Below, in pieces: positions 16,391 to 25,900 of a DNA stretch of 51,144 nt. Both the position numbers and the translations under genes were made by a program. The DNA lies in the NCBI GenBank assembly GCA_028275705.1, contig JAPWUD010000009.1, positions 1-51,144 of the forward strand, given 5' to 3'. Each line of letters starts with the position of its first letter. Position 1 is the stretch's first letter. The stretch comes from Desulfurococcaceae archaeon. Lineage in GTDB: Archaea > Thermoproteota > Thermoprotei_A > Sulfolobales > Desulfurococcaceae. The notes under the pieces were generated by a model that worked only from the letters and a program-made list of their open reading frames with translations, had not been told where the DNA came from and ran no database searches.

Positions 16391-16858
16391 ATGTCCACTC
16401 ACTCTAAAATAATTGAATTCATTCAACTAGAGAAGAAGTATGCAGAGGATTTGAAAAACCTAGCTGAAGCCACTAAACACCCTGTACTAAGAACACTCTT
16501 CCTAGGAATAGCACAAGACTCCCTAAAACACAGTATGTTGTATGAAGCAATACTCCAGCTTACCTCACAAATACAGCCATTTATAACCCTCGAGGAACTA
16601 AAGGACATAGCTACAACACTTTCTAAACACATTGAAACAGAGTTGGAAATGCTTGAAGAAGCGAGAAAACTACTATCCACGAGCCGGGATCCAAGGATAA
16701 AACTACTCGTCGCAGCAATAGCAGATGATGAGGCAAAACACCACGCACTCCTCCTCGCCATTAAGAAAAACATAGCGGAGGAAGAGGCATTAACGGAGCA
16801 AGTATACTGGGACCTTGTCTGGAAGGATAGCCCCTGGCATGGGACTCCAGGGGGTTAA
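16391..16858 (+). CDS. Ferritin-like diiron protein with distinctive C-terminal tail
   Basis: The 155-residue protein is a four-helix ferritin/rubrerythrin-like domain. Likely diiron ligands are E14, D43 and H47 (QDSLKH), E83/E85 (IETELE) and E114/H117 (DDEAKHH). It ends in VYWDLVWKDSPWHGTPGG, a non-helical aromatic and glycine-rich tail that stands apart from the ferritin core. It starts six bases after the encapsulin stop, so it is surely co-translated. Such neighbours of encapsulins are usually cargo enzymes targeted by short C-terminal peptides. The tail differs from the bacterial targeting peptides I know, so its role as a cargo tag is a hypothesis. Confidence 0.85.
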   Translation: MSTHSKIIEFIQLEKKYAEDLKNLAEATKHPVLRTLFLGIAQDSLKHSMLYEAILQLTSQIQPFITLEELKDIATTLSKHIETELEMLEEARKLLSTSRDPRIKLLVAAIADDEAKHHALLLAIKKNIAEEEALTEQVYWDLVWKDSPWHGTPGG

Positions 16859-16910
16859 CCTTTATTTTTAACTAGACTTGGGAGGTATGAATCGAACACG
16901 GTTGATTTAA

Positions 16911-17678
16911 TTGCGTAGAGTAGAGGTGTTAATACATCCAACTTGTTCATCGAGTTATAACCTCATTAAGAAGCTAATTGAGAAAAACACTATTAGTAGA
17001 GTTAAACTAGTATCAATGGAAAACCCATTTCAAATAATTAATTATAAGGCTTGGAGTGTTCCATGGGTAATAGTGGATGGCCTAGCCGCCGCTACAGACC
17101 CAATAGAATACCCCGAGCTCGAAGCCATAATTGAGAATAGAGAGCTAGTAATAAGAGATCCCTTGGAAGCATTTAAAAACACTATTATATATAGCGGTTA
17201 TCTCTCAAGCATAGTTGCATTGTGGGGATCTATAAACCCCGTATTAAACAATGAAGTTATCTCTGTAGCTATTCGAGAGCCAATCACGAAGATCAATGTA
17301 GAATATGTGAGGGAGAGAATAGTGGAGAAGAAGGAGGAGATTTACAGAGAAACAATAGACGTAGCTTATAGAACACTAGGAGTAGCATTTGTCAGGGAGC
17401 TACTGTGGGCTAGTAAAGGTGAGTTGACGGAGGATGATCTAATTAAATACATAAACCCCCTCATAGTTAAAACATGGCTAATCGCAAAGGCAAGTATTGG
17501 TAGAATTGGACTACCCAGAGACCCCTGGAGTAGAGGAAGTGAATCAGCAGAAGCAATATCAAACTTCATATCCAGGAGCGCGAGGGGAATACTAAACAAA
17601 GTTAGGAGAGAGTATGAGGATATAACTAGCGATAAAGACTACTGGATGGTAATACGTGGAATAAGTGATCAAGTCTAA
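16911..17678 (+). CDS. Thioredoxin-fold protein of unknown function with CxxS motif
   Basis: The N terminus looks like a thioredoxin/glutaredoxin fold: VEVLIHPTCSSSYNLIKKL has a CxxS motif (Cys 13, Ser 16) after the first strand, and WSVPWVIVDG carries the cis-proline before the third strand. Residues ~85-255 are helical and match no family I recognise. A CxxS site suggests a monothiol or isomerase-like role rather than a disulfide reductase. It starts with TTG at 16911, 52 bases after the ferritin-like gene, and its location suggests a link to iron or peroxide handling. Function is unproven. Confidence 0.7.
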   Translation: MRRVEVLIHPTCSSSYNLIKKLIEKNTISRVKLVSMENPFQIINYKAWSVPWVIVDGLAAATDPIEYPELEAIIENRELVIRDPLEAFKNTIIYSGYLSSIVALWGSINPVLNNEVISVAIREPITKINVEYVRERIVEKKEEIYRETIDVAYRTLGVAFVRELLWASKGELTEDDLIKYINPLIVKTWLIAKASIGRIGLPRDPWSRGSESAEAISNFISRSARGILNKVRREYEDITSDKDYWMVIRGISDQV

Positions 17679-17715
17679 ATCGTAGTTTTTAATCCAAAAT
17701 AAGCCAGTAGGACAG

Positions 17716-17790
17716 TGGGGCCGCGGGGATTTGAACCCCGGGTCACGGGGGCCCAAGCCCCGCATCCTAGCCAGGCTAGACTACGGCCCC
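17716..17790 (-). tRNA. tRNA-Pro (anticodon TGG)
   Basis: The minus-strand sequence folds as a cloverleaf: acceptor GGGGCCG/CGGCCCC, D arm TAGTCTAGCCTGGCTAGGAT, anticodon stem CGGGG/CCCCG with loop CTTGGGC (anticodon TGG), and T arm CGGGG-TTCAAAT-CCCCG. The discriminator is A, CCA is not encoded, and there is no intron. Confidence 0.96.
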
Positions 17791-17833
17791 TACTTCCTGC
17801 ACCATTTAGATTAATTACTTGTAAGGGGTCTTT

Positions 17834-18838
17834 TTATTTATTCTCTATTCCAAATATTGTGTATGCCTGCTTCTTATATTGGACTATGCTCCTAGTTTCA
17901 GCTGGGTCTATCCCCCTTAGAGCCGCCAGCTTCGCACCCGCTAGCCCCAATATAAGGCTACCATAGAGTAGCTTCTCGAGTAGAGTCTCGCCATTTAAGT
18001 ACAGAGTATATGTCTCTGAGTCATGCTGGCGATAAACTTCATCCATGAATTTAACGAGTTTAACACCCACAGTATCTCCAGGGTCAACTATCTCCACAAC
18101 ACTATACTTTAACGAAACCAGTGCCTCGTAGCCAACAATATCGTTATGCATCCACTCAGGGGCTACATCTACTTTAACAATGATCTTGCTATTCTCATTA
18201 AACTCATTCTTCCCCCTCAATGCAAGAGCTTCGAGTGGGGTGTGGGTGGCAATAATTATTAATCTATTCTCAAATAACCCCCTGTACAGTAGCTTTGTCA
18301 ATTCATCCACTACACTTAAACCACTATTTATCTCCCTCTCCATTAATACCACAGAGTCACGTGCCTCACTACTCGTTACAATACTATATCCACTCGAATC
18401 GAGAAGTGCTAGAATGGAGTAAAGCATTGATGGAAGACTAACTCTAGGTAGTAGTCCCTGGGGCAATGGAATATAGAGCAACCCGTGTTTTTCAGCCTTA
18501 CTCCTCAGTAAACCACCACTAGATACAATAACGGGTTTTAATCCACGTGAAATAGCATTCTCCACAGCCAATAGTGTTTCAAGTGTATTACCACTATAGC
18601 TCACAGCGATCAATAAACTCTTCTCGTCGATGAAACCTGGTAGTAGATGTGACTTAACAACGTAGACTGGGAGAGAACCAGTCGACGCTGAAAGCACTTG
18701 GATATAGTCGCCAACTATACCACTACCACCCATTCCCACAATAACCACTTCATTGAAGTCACCTGAAACCCTATATTTCCCCCAATTCTCAACCACGCTC
18801 CTCGCTTGTAGAGGCCACTTCAAATACATATCAATCAT
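17834..18838 (-). CDS. Bifunctional phosphoglucose/phosphomannose isomerase
   Basis: The protein has the double SIS-domain layout of the archaeal PGI/PMI family: GMGGSGIVGDY near residue 36, VSYSGNTLETL near 77 with the phosphate-binding serines and threonine, and a catalytic region around EWMHNDIVGYEAL near residue 235. The enzyme interconverts glucose 6-phosphate, mannose 6-phosphate and fructose 6-phosphate. The 334-residue length fits. It starts with ATG at 18838 after a GAGGGGG ribosome-binding site, and TATA-like TTTATAATTC lies 45-50 bases upstream. Together with the hexomutase at 41537-42934 and the nucleotidyltransferase at 27848-28594 it could feed NDP-sugar synthesis. Confidence 0.9.
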   Translation of the reverse strand: MIDMYLKWPLQARSVVENWGKYRVSGDFNEVVIVGMGGSGIVGDYIQVLSASTGSLPVYVVKSHLLPGFIDEKSLLIAVSYSGNTLETLLAVENAISRGLKPVIVSSGGLLRSKAEKHGLLYIPLPQGLLPRVSLPSMLYSILALLDSSGYSIVTSSEARDSVVLMEREINSGLSVVDELTKLLYRGLFENRLIIIATHTPLEALALRGKNEFNENSKIIVKVDVAPEWMHNDIVGYEALVSLKYSVVEIVDPGDTVGVKLVKFMDEVYRQHDSETYTLYLNGETLLEKLLYGSLILGLAGAKLAALRGIDPAETRSIVQYKKQAYTIFGIENK

Positions 18839-18923
18839 TAAACCACCCCCTCACCAGTAATGGTAAATAATTAGAGAGAAAAAGAATTATAAACAACGAT
18901 GCAACAGGGTTTCCCCGAGGTAA

Positions 18924-20230
18924 TCATTTGTGGATAGCTGTAGTTATTTTTAGATATTTCTCTGCCTCGGGGTTCCCCCGCTTGGCTCGGGTTTTCACTG
19001 CTTCACTGCGGGGGCTATCGGGGCTCCACTTAACCCTTGAGCCCCTCATCCGCTTTAAACACCTCAACGCCAGGTTCCAGGAGGCTACAACGTCTCTAGT
19101 TGTAACTACTTCTCCTAGTTGTATAAATCTATAGTTTATGAATTTTAGTTTCCTGCCATTTGGTGGTTTCCTGGATGTTCTCGCTGGGTTTACATAAATT
19201 GTCTTAATGCCCTCTAATAGCGCCTTGTACTCTGTGTACTCCTGTATCCTCCGGTAACACCATAGTGGCTTCATCCATGAGAGTCTTTTACCACCATTAT
19301 TGTTTCCTCTTATTTCCTCCAAGTCCTCGAAGACGATTACAGCATTGTACTCTCTAGCTACTTCCACGAGTCTCTTTGAGACATAGTGTGCTGTATCCAC
19401 TAAAATGCACCTTGCCTTATTAAGCCACCTAGCTCTAATCCTCCTAGCCCACTCAAAAACCTCCAGTTTCTCGGATGCTTTTTCTGTAGTTCCTCAGCTA
19501 GTTTCCTATAGTGTAGTGCTCTACTGAGACCTCTAAAGGGTATTACACCCATAGAGACTAATTCACTATTTAAGTCTATTATCGTGTATGTTATATTGTT
19601 GAAGTTTAAGTCTACACCCATAACTACCTCAGGCTCTCTGAGCACTATGTCTTTGTGGAACGTTATGTAGACGTATATTCTACCATACCTATAGCTTAAT
19701 AGTATTTCACCGGGCTTCCAGGAGCCATCGAGGTATTTATCTAAGTACCTGTACCACTTGAGCTTTAACTCAACCCACTTATCGCGTAGTACTGCTACTC
19801 TCAATGTCTTCTTGTCTAAGTCTAGTTTATAGTCCAAAGTGTGTATTCTAGCTGTTAGCTTCCTGAGTATTGGTTTAGAGCCATTGTTCTTCTTGGTTGA
19901 CTCAACAACTTCCTTGGCTCGCTTATATATTTCTGATACATTGTGTGCTCTAAACCCATACTTCACTAATCTACTGTAGAACATAGTGTGTAGCTCCATC
20001 CACGATGGTGCCTCATCTAAACCCCAGATCTCATCTACAACTAACTGGACTGAGTCACGGTATACTCTTAAAAACTCCAATAATACTCCCTCATCTCCCT
20101 TGGGAGTGACCGCCTCTACCTTAGCGGTCACGGTAGCCCTCACAGGGAGACTCGTCAGTAAACCCCTCCACCCACTTACTACACTTAACTTATAAAGCGA
20201 TTCACACAGCACACGCAGAAGAACAACCAC
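18924..20230 (-). pseudogene. IS200/IS605-type TnpB, frameshifted
   Basis: Two adjacent frames (19400-20230 and 18924-19400) make one TnpB. The first holds RuvC motif I (VMGVDLNFNNITYTIIDL). The second holds motif II (VIVFEDLEEI) and motif III (TTRDVVASWNLAL). Around 19470 a single-base shift separates them: the second frame reads KLEVFEWARRIRARWLNKARC through the end of the first, restoring the expected sequence. The zinc-ribbon cysteines normally found between motifs II and III are absent (TSRKPPNGRKL). No TnpA gene is next to it, and the right end is cut short by the promoter of the PGI/PMI gene. I infer a decayed, immobile insertion. Confidence 0.88.
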
Positions 20231-20306
20231 ATACTCACATTTATTTATAACTAATATTTATAACTAATCACAACTATTTCTAGATCGGTAACAGGCTTGA
20301 TTATTC

Positions 20307-20963
20307 ATGGGTATCGAGGGGATTTACGAGGCTTTACTAGAGGGTAGGGTTTTAATTAGTTCACGCGATGTAAATGCATTGCTAAAACTCTGCTTCAGCT
20401 TGTTGGAGATTGGAGTGTCTAGGGGTTTAAGAGTCTACATACTAGATGAGAAGGGCATTGCTTCAAGGTATATACCAATAGATATCGCTGAAAAAGCAGT
20501 ATTTGTAATGAGCCATGAAGAAGCGTGTAGGAATGGCAATAAACTACTCATAGTGCTCCTACCACGATACGTAAAGAGATTTATAAAGTGTAAACCGGGG
20601 AAAATAATCTTGTTGACAACCTACGCTGGGTTTGAACTACCTGGGTTTACAAAGTATCAATTGAGAAGAGTACCCGGTACAAGCGAGTATGTAATGAAAT
20701 CACTTACTACCGGAATAACATATAGACTGAGATTCACAAATACAGGGATAGTTGAAGTACAGTCTCCCCCCGGATTACTGGGCAAAGCATACGATGTAAT
20801 CAAGGAAGCTCTAGTTAACTACGGCGAGGTATCCATTAGAGATGGAGTTGTTATATTATCGAGAGAGCTCGGAGTAGATAGGAAAACCGCGAGAGGCATT
20901 TTAATTAAACTCGCTAGAGGTAGATATATAAGGGTAGCTAAGGGGAGGATCGAGCTGGCCTAG
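20307..20963 (+). CDS. Unknown protein with C-terminal winged-helix domain
   Basis: I do not recognise the family. Residues 1-110 alternate short strands and helices like a RecA/Rossmann-type domain (GRVLISSRDVNALLKLCFSL, then KLLIVLLP), but no Walker A motif is present, so ATP binding is doubtful. Residues ~150-218 look like a winged helix (VILSRELGVDRKTARGILIK, then GRYIRVAKGRIELA). A DNA-binding role is plausible. It converges on the next gene, overlapping it by four bases (20960-20963). Confidence 0.7.
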   Translation: MGIEGIYEALLEGRVLISSRDVNALLKLCFSLLEIGVSRGLRVYILDEKGIASRYIPIDIAEKAVFVMSHEEACRNGNKLLIVLLPRYVKRFIKCKPGKIILLTTYAGFELPGFTKYQLRRVPGTSEYVMKSLTTGITYRLRFTNTGIVEVQSPPGLLGKAYDVIKEALVNYGEVSIRDGVVILSRELGVDRKTARGILIKLARGRYIRVAKGRIELA

Positions 20964-21427
20964 TATTTTTCAAGGGATTCATCAAAATAGATCTTTAACA
21001 ACCCCAATTTCTTAAGAACTAAGTTCACGTAGTCATCTATCACCACGCGTGAAACCCCCATTTTCTCAGCTCTAGTTAATACAAGGTTCTCAACAACGGC
21101 GTACTTCTGGTATTTTTCATTTAATTCCTTCCATGGAACACCAGTCATGGCTTTCATCACCTCTCTATCCAATGGTAATATGTCCTTTATCATCATGAAT
21201 GATATAATTGGGTAGCCAACATAGCCCCTATATATAGTTCCATTATCATTACTATAAGCCCTAAATACAACATCCCCTTCACGAATTAAAACAACTTTGT
21301 ACTCCCTATCACCCATACTAGACTTTACCGTAGCCTTATCATTAGTCAACGTAGTGATCCTCCCATCTCCAATAGCGCCAATACCCTCAAGAACCTTTAT
21401 CCTAGGAGGACGAGTCAGCAACCTCAT
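20960..21427 (-). CDS. Conserved-looking unknown protein
   Basis: I do not recognise this 155-residue protein. It is mixed alpha/beta, without membrane segments or cysteine motifs. Its N-terminal part (PPRIKVLEGIGAIGDGRI) is followed by small strands and a helical C terminus. An upstream GTG/ATG-containing extension to 21445 exists, but a minus-strand TATA box TTTTTATACT centred near 21459 predicts a start near 21432, so the ATG at 21427 is preferred. Confidence 0.65.
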   Translation of the reverse strand: MRLLTRPPRIKVLEGIGAIGDGRITTLTNDKATVKSSMGDREYKVVLIREGDVVFRAYSNDNGTIYRGYVGYPIISFMMIKDILPLDREVMKAMTGVPWKELNEKYQKYAVVENLVLTRAEKMGVSRVVIDDYVNLVLKKLGLLKIYFDESLEKY

Positions 21428-21642
21428 ATAAAACACCACCCACAAAATGAACTAGTATAAAAACCTCTTAATTCCAACCAAGCCACTTCAATCCCCAATA
21501 ATATTATATTATGTAGAGAATTATATAACTACCCCCTCTAATGTATTTAAAAGCAGTATTTCACATGGTGAATTAATCTCTGAAAAGAGGAAAAACAAAC
21601 CATTTTTGTTGGAGGCAATAAAGTAGCGTTATCTAGATTAAT

Positions 21643-22032
21643 TCATGTTAATTCATCTGGTATAAATGAGGGTTTCTCGGCGAGAGTGATTATTGGAAGT
21701 GAAACACCTGGTTTAGGGTTTTTCGAGAACTCGTATTTTTCCTCACCAGTGTACACGATTACGTAATTAGCGTCTAAAACCATAGGATTATCTGAGCTAA
21801 ATGAATAGTAGTAAAATATTGGTAAGCCATATTGCTTATAGTAATCACGGAATACTCCGAGAATCCCAATAATGATCTTATCTCTATGCTTAAATTTTAA
21901 TAAATACGTTGTAACCTGTGGAGGTATGATCGTAGAAACCGCTAAACGGACTAGATCATTAAAGGTAGCAGTCTTAATGACTAGTACCTTATCCTCAATA
22001 CTCATTGCTACCCACCATTTAATACTACGCAC
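21643..22032 (-). CDS. Unknown small protein downstream of the nitrilase-fold gene
   Basis: The protein is up to 129 residues, alpha/beta, with no motif that I recognise. Two starts are possible: ATG at 22032, which overlaps the upstream stop by eight bases, and ATG at 22005, which follows GGTGGG at a good ribosome-binding distance. It is the last gene of an operon that begins with reverse gyrase. Confidence 0.65.
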   Translation of the reverse strand: MRSIKWWVAMSIEDKVLVIKTATFNDLVRLAVSTIIPPQVTTYLLKFKHRDKIIIGILGVFRDYYKQYGLPIFYYYSFSSDNPMVLDANYVIVYTGEEKYEFSKNPKPGVSLPIITLAEKPSFIPDELT

Positions 22033-22912
22033 TCCGCGTTTTTAAACCCCGTAGTTTCTTATAGTGCCTTACCAATACCCTGAAAATTAGCTCTGCCTTT
22101 AAACTCTGTTCGCGTTTTTTAGACTCCTTTATTAATTTCAACGGAATGTTAATTAGTAATGGTTTATCACTGCTAAAGCTGTACTTCTCCCCGTTTCCTA
22201 AAATGATCAATGTAGGTGCCTTCAATAAATAGTGATCTCCCTGTACAATGCAGTAGCCAACGTGTATAAGTGTAACTCCAAGTATCCTTCTATACAAATC
22301 GAGCAAAAGGCTCAATTCCTCCTCACTACCGCTGGTCTTAGAGACAGCTAGGATCACATGGGCTCCTATGAGAATAACTAGTCTAGCGAACTCAGGTGTT
22401 GACAAGTCCTCGTCTAGTAGCACGGAGTAGTTTAAGTAGTAATCGGAGACAACGTCTATTTTCGAACCATTATTGAATACTCCGCTTTCAAAACCCGGAG
22501 AGAAGAGTATTCTCCTCGAAAAGAACCTAGAGACGCTGGTTTCGCTATCTATAAATAAGTTAGAAGCGTAGAAGCCCCCTTTAGATTTTTCGAAAACATA
22601 CGGTGATATCAAGTTTAGCCTATACTGCTGCACTATATGCTTTAAAACCCTAACATATGGATTACGCCTATTTATAGAGATGGATTCAGCGGCCTCTCTA
22701 TCACTAATAGAGGATACACCGAAGGGCATAAATGGAGGTAGAATAACGGTTTTTGCATTTGTTTTCTCAACTAGTCTAAGTACACGTCTAACATTGTCAA
22801 GGTTTAGCGAGAGAGCAGAGTGTATCAGTGGTAGTTGAATAATGGTGAGTCTTGCACCGGGTTCTTCTCCATGGATATCTACGACTTCAAGACCACCCTT
22901 GTCTAGACTCAA
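22025..22912 (-). CDS. Nitrilase-fold protein without the catalytic triad
   Basis: The order of strands and helices and several turns fit the carbon-nitrogen hydrolase superfamily: LTIIQLPLIHSALSLNLDNV, then AKTVILPPFMPFG where the catalytic glutamate of FPE-type motifs is expected, KGGFYASNLFIDSE in place of the G-YN-N turn, and RLVILIGAHVILAVS where a cysteine-containing C-D motif and the G-A turn normally occur. The Glu and Cys of the catalytic triad cannot be found at these positions, so it is probably not an amidase. Its start overlaps the reverse gyrase stop by four bases. Function unknown. Confidence 0.68.
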   Translation of the reverse strand: MSLDKGGLEVVDIHGEEPGARLTIIQLPLIHSALSLNLDNVRRVLRLVEKTNAKTVILPPFMPFGVSSISDREAAESISINRRNPYVRVLKHIVQQYRLNLISPYVFEKSKGGFYASNLFIDSETSVSRFFSRRILFSPGFESGVFNNGSKIDVVSDYYLNYSVLLDEDLSTPEFARLVILIGAHVILAVSKTSGSEEELSLLLDLYRRILGVTLIHVGYCIVQGDHYLLKAPTLIILGNGEKYSFSSDKPLLINIPLKLIKESKKREQSLKAELIFRVLVRHYKKLRGLKTRSA

Positions 22913-25900
22913 TCCTCAATACCCTTTAAGCACTTTTCTATGTTTAAACTCGAGAATAACTCCTCAGACTCTCTTACAATGTTGTTAACCTCCTTCAACG
23001 TGTATCTCCGTATATGGTCTATTCTACCAAATACTTTATCTTCAACTTCTCTATGCATCTCCATTAAAACAACCTGGTAGTCTAATTGGTTTGCTTCGAT
23101 TTTATCCATCCTCTCCTCAAGCTCTCTAGTAGTGTCGACACTGACAAGTTCCTTGAAGTGCTTCTCTAGGAATTCGTGTACAAGCTCACCTTTCTTCTGG
23201 ACAACAAGTGCGTTTTTACTCTTAATTAATTTAACGTAGTAGCGGTCTATAAGGGTTTGAATGATCTTGGCGTAGGTACTTGGCCTACCAATACCATTAT
23301 CCTTCATCCACTTAACAACGTCGTGGAATCTAGGTAGTGGATGCCGTATTCTCCTCGGTTTTTCCCCCTCAGGGATTTTTCCTTTAACATACTCAACAAT
23401 GTTCACGGCCCACGGGGCTTCTTCTCTAATATTATTGTATAACTCTAGGTAGCCTTTTTCAATGATCCTCGCAACGTACTCGACGGGAGTCAATCGATGT
23501 TGTTCCCCATTTGACTTAAATACAACTTCAAATTTTACCTTCATAACTCTAGCAGGGTTCATTTGGCTCGCTATAAACCTCCTAAAGATCAAATCATATA
23601 GTCTAAAGTGATCTCTAGTTAGCCTCCCAGCAACAACTATTGCACCCTCCCTTACAAGCTCAGACAGAGTATCTGCATCCAGAGGCCTCGTTGGTCTTAT
23701 AGCCTCGTGCGCTCCCCCCTCTCCCCACGTCCTAGGCTTGAATACTTCCCTTAATTTTTCGGAGCCGTACTTGGCCTCAAGGTATTGCCTTGCAACCTCT
23801 ATGCCTGCATCGCCTACTCTAGTACTATCTGTTCTATGATATGTTATGAAACCCATTTCAAATAGGTTTTGAGCAAGCTCCATGGTTTTAGTGGTTGAGA
23901 AGCCATATTGTCTTGAAGCCTCTGCTAGTAGGGTATCAGTAGTGAATGGCGGGGGTGGGTTGACGTCAACTATACTTTTCTCAACTACGTGGACTTCTAC
24001 ATCTGGGTGGATTACTTTACTTCTACCATCTAGCTTCTTAAACACTGCTAATGCATCATCGTAGGATAGTAGTAGAGGTAGACTATAGCCTCCCTCCAAT
24101 ACTATATTAACACTATACTTCGAATACTCAGGTTTTCTTGTTTTATCACATTCTTGCTTAATAAAACCAAGTACGGGTGTTTGCACTCTTCCAGCACTCA
24201 TGTTTCTATTTGGCTTACAGCAAAGCTCCTCTACTGATTTCTCACTATGTATTTTACCCTTCAAGAATTGCCTAAGGCAGTAGAGAGGCCATGCATACTT
24301 CTGGACAACGCCTGAGAGTGCAAAACCCAGCCACCTGTCTTCTATCCTCCTAACGATCTGGGCTTCTACAAGGCTCTCAGCTAGAGCCCTCGGATTAAAT
24401 ATAGCATTTATAATTGCACGCCTAGTCACTTCATGGAATTCTATTCTCTGTATTTTCTCCGCGTACGGCTCTAGTAGAACGCTTAGATCCCAAGCTATCT
24501 TCTCTCCCTCAGCATCAGGGTCTGTACCAATAAGTACGACGTCAACTTCACTAGCTATTTTCCTCAATGCCTGTATAATACTTAGTTTCCTGTCAGATTT
24601 TGAAACTTCAACGCCGCACTTCGGACACTTGTCTTCATCAGTGAATTGATGGCCATTTGGACACTTCTTAATGTCTGTATAGATCGGTATGTACTTCACG
24701 CCATTAAATCCCCGATCAATTAAAACCCCGTATAGAGCATCAAGAGAATCTTTCTCCGGCGGATTTTGATCTACCGCGAGATCATATATATGACCACCGG
24801 TTGCTACAATGTTAATTATGTAGTTGCCTATTGCCACCTCGTAGACTCGTAGCCCGCCCTCCAGGATTCTAATGCTTGGCTTTCCAAAGAAGTTTGCAAT
24901 AGTCCTCGCTTTGTTCGGAGACTCCACGATCAATAATGCCGTCTTAACTAAGTCTAATTGCTTCTCAGCCTGGATCTCTCCCGCAATTATTCTCCTAACT
25001 CTCTCCCTTTCCTCCTCGATCTCTCTCTGCAGGGAATCTAAATCAACCTCGGAAAGCTCCTTGACCGTGAAACCCTCGTATATCCAGCGTATTCTCTTAA
25101 CGAGACCCCTCAATAACCTCTCATCATCCACTAGAATAATAGACAATCCCTTCGTAATACCACCGGGGTATAGTCGAGAACACCTACCACTAGCCTGAAT
25201 ATAGGTTGCAACATCTGGAATGAGGATATATACCTCGCCATTTTCTATGGTTATTCCAATATCGCCAAGCCTCTTGAGTTTCTCAATCACCTCCGGCCTC
25301 TCAAGTTGCTGCTTTAGAAACATAAAAGCCTTGTAGAGGTCTTGCAGTAGGGGAGTATCTGCCTCCCTACTCTTATTGAGCACTTTGACAAACTCTTCTT
25401 TTAAAGCAGCAATAGCTCCTTGCGTCATTGTACGTAGTCTTCTAGATATTCTCCCAATTAGTATACTCAACTCCTCTTTATCCTCCCCCTCCACTACTTC
25501 TCTCACGACAGACAGCATTCTGACAATATCTATTGGAGATGGAATAGTCTCCATTCTAGTATTAAACTTATGCCTTGGGATTCCAACAAATAATACGTAT
25601 TTAACACGCTCCGGTAGATCTAATCCACGCACTAGAACACCATAGTATGATGCAACGCCAATGAGTATGTTTATCTCTCCACGTGCAAATCTCTCAATTA
25701 AGCCCACTTGTTTCTTAGCGTGGAAAGCTTCAGCGTTTAATCCAGTCTTCTTTAATACACTTGCGAGATACTCAGCAAACTCTACTCCTTTATCCATCGG
25801 CACAAATACCAATAATCCATCACGGAGTTTACTAGCCAACTCGATGGTTTTACTCACTTGTTCTTCGAGTCCTCTACACTCAGTGTAGGCGTCAACAATA

